Origin: Bacteroidota bacterium | GTDB lineage: Bacteria; Bacteroidota; Bacteroidia; AKYH767-A; JABDAW01 | Assembly (NCBI GenBank): GCA_023251595.1 | Contig: JAHEYM010000101.1 | Location: 1 to 7,111 of the forward strand | Reading direction: 5' to 3' | DNA length: 7,111 bases | In this document: positions 5,527 to 7,111 of the stretch, piece after piece | How positions within the stretch are numbered: position 1 is the first letter of the stretch | Layout of the letters: every line of letters begins with the position of its first letter | The notes under the pieces: generated by a model | Seen by the model: the letters and a program-made list of their open reading frames with translations, nothing else | The model's database searches: none | What the model was told of the DNA's origin: nothing | Program-made: the position numbers and the translations under genes

Positions 5527-6573
5527 TTACAGCACATACCTTATTTGAGATGCCGACCAATTCGCTTTCTCCCTTGCCTCCTCAATCGTATTTCCTTTCG
5601 CCAAACAAACGCCCATTCTTCTTTCACCGTTTACTTCGGGTTTTCCAAATAATCGAAGTTGTGTGTCGGACGTTGACAGGGCATCTTCGAGTCCCGAGAA
5701 TGAAATATTTTTGGAGACACCTTTCACCAAAATTACACTCGATGCCGAAGGACCATGTTGAATAATATTTGGAATCGGGAGTCCGAGAATCGCTCTTACA
5801 TGTAATGCAAATTCAGATAAATCCTGAGAAATCATTGTCACCATTCCGGTGTCATGTGGTCGTGGAGAAAGTTCTGAAAACCAAACCGTATCTCCTTTTA
5901 CAAAAAATTCAACCCCGAAAATTCCTCTTCCACCTAAAGCATTCACAACTTTTTCTGCAATTTCTTTTGCTTTATTTAATGCAAGATCACTCATCGGATG
6001 TGGTTGCCAGGATTCCTGATAATCGCCGTGCTCCTGCCGGTGACCGATCGGTGCACAAAATGAAACCCCGTCTTTATGTCGGATAGTTAATAAAGTAATT
6101 TCATAATCGAAATCAATAAATCCTTCGATGATCACCCTGCCACCACCACTGCGTCCGCCTTCCTGCGCGTATTTCCAAGCAGCATCTATTCCGGATTCAC
6201 CCTTCACCATACTCTGACCTTTTCCTGATGAACTCATTATCGGTTTTATGATACAAGGAAATCCAATTTCATTTATCGCGGAAATAAATTCGTCTTTCGT
6301 TCCGGCGAATTTATAGGGTGAAGTGTTTAATTTTAATTCGACAACCGCGAGTGTTCTGATCCCTTCTCTGTTCATCGTCAGTTTTGTTGCGCGGGCAGAG
6401 GGAATAATATTATATCCCGCTTTTTCCAGTTCAACTAATGTGTCGGTTGCGATGGCTTCAACTTCAGGAACAATATAATCGGGTTTTTCTTTTCGAAGTT
6501 CACCCGAACCCAACATCATTACTTTTGTTGCGGAAGAAGTTAATGGTGTTCCTATTGTTAGAGATTTGTTCAT
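5527..6573 (-). CDS. purT: Formate-dependent phosphoribosylglycinamide formyltransferase (PurT), with ~48-residue internal deletion
   Basis: PurT is an ATP-grasp enzyme making formyl-GAR from GAR, formate and ATP in purine synthesis (folate-independent alternative to PurN). From ATG 6573 the product has 348 residues (a TTG nine bases upstream, 6582, is less likely as start); E. coli PurT has 392. Aligned from memory to the E. coli protein, key residues persist: GAR contacts in GSGEL (22-26) and VPEVE (Glu 37); ATP contacts Arg 69, Lys 110, SSGKGQ (115-120), EGFI (150-153), Glu 158; metal ligands Glu 222 and Glu 234; and SPRPHDTGM (236-244), Lys 311 and Arg-Arg 318-319. But GSGEL is followed directly by RKEKPDYIVPE, where family members have about 48 more residues (E. 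coli 24-71) forming most of the N-terminal Rossmann-like fold. The frame is unbroken. Activity is doubtful. The spacer upstream is filled with repeats, and the gene runs toward the convergent T9SS cargo gene. Confidence 0.93.
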   Translation of the reverse strand: MNKSLTIGTPLTSSATKVMMLGSGELRKEKPDYIVPEVEAIATDTLVELEKAGYNIIPSARATKLTMNREGIRTLAVVELKLNTSPYKFAGTKDEFISAINEIGFPCIIKPIMSSSGKGQSMVKGESGIDAAWKYAQEGGRSGGGRVIIEGFIDFDYEITLLTIRHKDGVSFCAPIGHRQEHGDYQESWQPHPMSDLALNKAKEIAEKVVNALGGRGIFGVEFFVKGDTVWFSELSPRPHDTGMVTMISQDLSEFALHVRAILGLPIPNIIQHGPSASSVILVKGVSKNISFSGLEDALSTSDTQLRLFGKPEVNGERRMGVCLAKGNTIEEAREKANWSASQIRYVL

Positions 6574-6622
6574 TATTTTCAATCTTTGTTTGAAAGAATT
6601 CAGACTCTTTGTTTTTCGTGGA

Positions 6623-6889
6623 GATTACGCAGATTTTCGCGGAATTTATTTTTCCTTAAAATATTGCGGATTCATTACTTTAAATATTTGACAAATAAGT
6701 GGCACACTGTTGGATTTATTAATTATTGATCTGCTTTATCTGCGCGGATATTTTTTTTGCGCGCAGATAAAGCAGATTTTCGCAGATTTTATTTGTCTGT
6801 GAAATAATATAGATTCCTTAATTTTAATATTTGGCGAATAGTAGTCACATTGTCAGATTTACTAATCATTGATCTGCGTAATCCGAGCG
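6623..6889. repeat. Two tandem ~125-base repeat units (CGCAGATTTTCGCAGATT family)
   Basis: Unit 1 (6623-6747) and unit 2 (6766-6889) align without gaps over 124 positions with 94 identities by hand count (about 76%), separated by an 18-base T-rich linker; the period is 143 bases. Both contain GCAGATTTTCGC near the left end, TTTAATATTTG- or TTAAATATTTG-like centres, and ATTGATCTGC near the right end. Each unit has imperfect terminal inverted repeats. The outer ends match perfectly (GATTACGCAGAT 6623-6634 with ATCTGCGTAATC 6872-6883), and so do the inner ends (6729-6746 with 6760-6777). The GATTACGCAGATT motif is common in intergenic repeats of this phylum, which suggests a small non-autonomous element; I see no protein in it. 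Confidence 0.8.
6729..6777. repeat. Perfect 18-bp hairpin between the two repeat units
   Basis: ATCTGCTTTATCTGCGCG (6729-6746) is the exact reverse complement of 6760-6777, with a 13-base loop containing eight Ts (eight As on the minus strand). Eighteen uninterrupted pairs, with the four G/C pairs nearest the loop, give a very stable stem in either strand. It lies inside the spacer upstream of purT, about 156 bases before its start codon, so it could end or stabilise a transcript coming from the C1 protease gene. No T-tract follows the stem on the minus strand, so I do not call it an intrinsic terminator. Confidence 0.85.
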
Positions 6890-6935
6890 CTATCTTTTCC
6901 CGGCCGAATGGAAATAAGTTGAATATTTAGAATGA

Positions 6936-7111
6936 TTAGGGATTTAATTCCACGAGGCGAATCGTCCAGAAATCATCTGCAAGATTCGGATGTATAAGAT
7001 AATCATAAGGCATGGTGAAATATCCTTTCTGGCCCCAATCTGCTGCCCAACTATTTCTGACGATAAATCGTTTTTTTGCATCATCATATCCAACACAAAG
7101 CACTGCATGAC
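6936..7111 (-). CDS. Papain-like (C1 family) cysteine protease, C-terminal fragment
   Basis: Only the last 57 residues are in the window; the gene begins beyond the right edge. The frame ending at TAA (6936-6938) opens with HAVLCVGYDD, which holds the catalytic histidine of C1 peptidases (G-H-A-V-x-x-x-G-Y), followed by FIVRNSWAADWGQKGYFTMP, with the catalytic-site asparagine and the Trp of the N-S-W motif and the W-G-x-x-G-Y-F/A signature. The tail YDYLIHPNLADDFWTIR is typical of bacterial C1A-like peptidases. One small departure is Ala where most relatives have Gly in NSWG. The active-site cysteine and any signal peptide are outside the window, so location and whether the enzyme is complete cannot be judged. 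It is codirectional with purT, separated by the repeat-filled spacer, and probably functionally unrelated. Confidence 0.85.
   Translation of the reverse strand, partial: HAVLCVGYDDAKKRFIVRNSWAADWGQKGYFTMPYDYLIHPNLADDFWTIRLVELNP

Larger units (their letters stand above)
6574..6935. other. Gene-free 362-base spacer between the C1 protease and purT, occupied by repeats
   Basis: No reading frame with protein-like content was found in either direction. Most of it (6623-6889) is the two-unit repeat listed separately; the left flank 6574-6622 is the purT leader, without a recognisable ribosome-binding site, and the right flank 6890-6935 follows the protease stop. Both neighbours are transcribed leftward, so a transcript from the protease into purT would carry the whole structured repeat. 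A promoter for purT should lie here, but I cannot point to one. Confidence 0.6.

Noticed and set aside
5404..5765. Plus-strand frames across the inverted repeat and the purT end
   Set aside because: They read through the inverted repeat and the antisense of purT; the translations are Cys/Arg/Leu-rich with no recognisable domain.
6623..6889. Repeat pair considered as a CRISPR array
   Set aside because: Only two long, diverged units with inverted ends; no short identical repeats with unique spacers and no cas genes.

Overview
The window reads as a chromosomal segment of a member of the Bacteroidota. Three things point there: a C-terminal sorting domain of the type IX secretion system (T9SS), which is restricted to that phylum and close relatives; the MreB/MreC/MreD/PBP2 gene order with sequences of that type; and AT-rich spacers with few recognisable Shine-Dalgarno sites. 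No finer placement is justified from sequence alone.

Left part (1-3569, all on the minus strand, read right to left): a tightly packed rod-shape/elongasome operon, mreB > mreC > mreD > mrdA (PBP2). mreB and mreC are 25 bases apart, mreC and mreD overlap by 8 bases, and mreD and PBP2 are 5 bases apart. PBP2 runs off the left edge before its KTG motif; rodA would be expected next. MreB filaments, the MreC/MreD membrane scaffold and the PBP2 transpeptidase together direct lateral-wall peptidoglycan synthesis. These genes look intact and ordinary.

Middle part (3570-5526): a stretch of decayed accessory genes. A small antitoxin-like gene (about 3773-3997, +) is followed at once by only the last ~28 codons of a RelE/ParE-type toxin, so this is the scar of a toxin-antitoxin module. 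Next comes a broken gene for a secreted repeat protein (4250-5342, +). Its signal peptide is out of frame with the body across T-runs, the body has four ~55-64 residue SBBP/beta-propeller-like repeats, and a TGA codon separates it in frame from a complete T9SS sorting domain. The spacer that follows holds a 113-base imperfect inverted repeat (5407-5519).

Right part (5527-7111, minus strand): a purT gene whose catalytic ATP-grasp residues are all preserved but which lacks about 48 internal residues of the N-terminal domain; a gene-free 362-base spacer filled by two ~76% identical 125-base repeat units with nested inverted ends and an 18-bp perfect hairpin; and, at the edge, the C-terminal end of a papain-like (C1) cysteine protease with the catalytic His and Asn.

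I found no convincing novel multi-gene system. The most unusual points are the internally deleted yet otherwise perfect PurT, the toxin-antitoxin scar, the doubly interrupted T9SS cargo gene, and the two-unit fold-back repeat.
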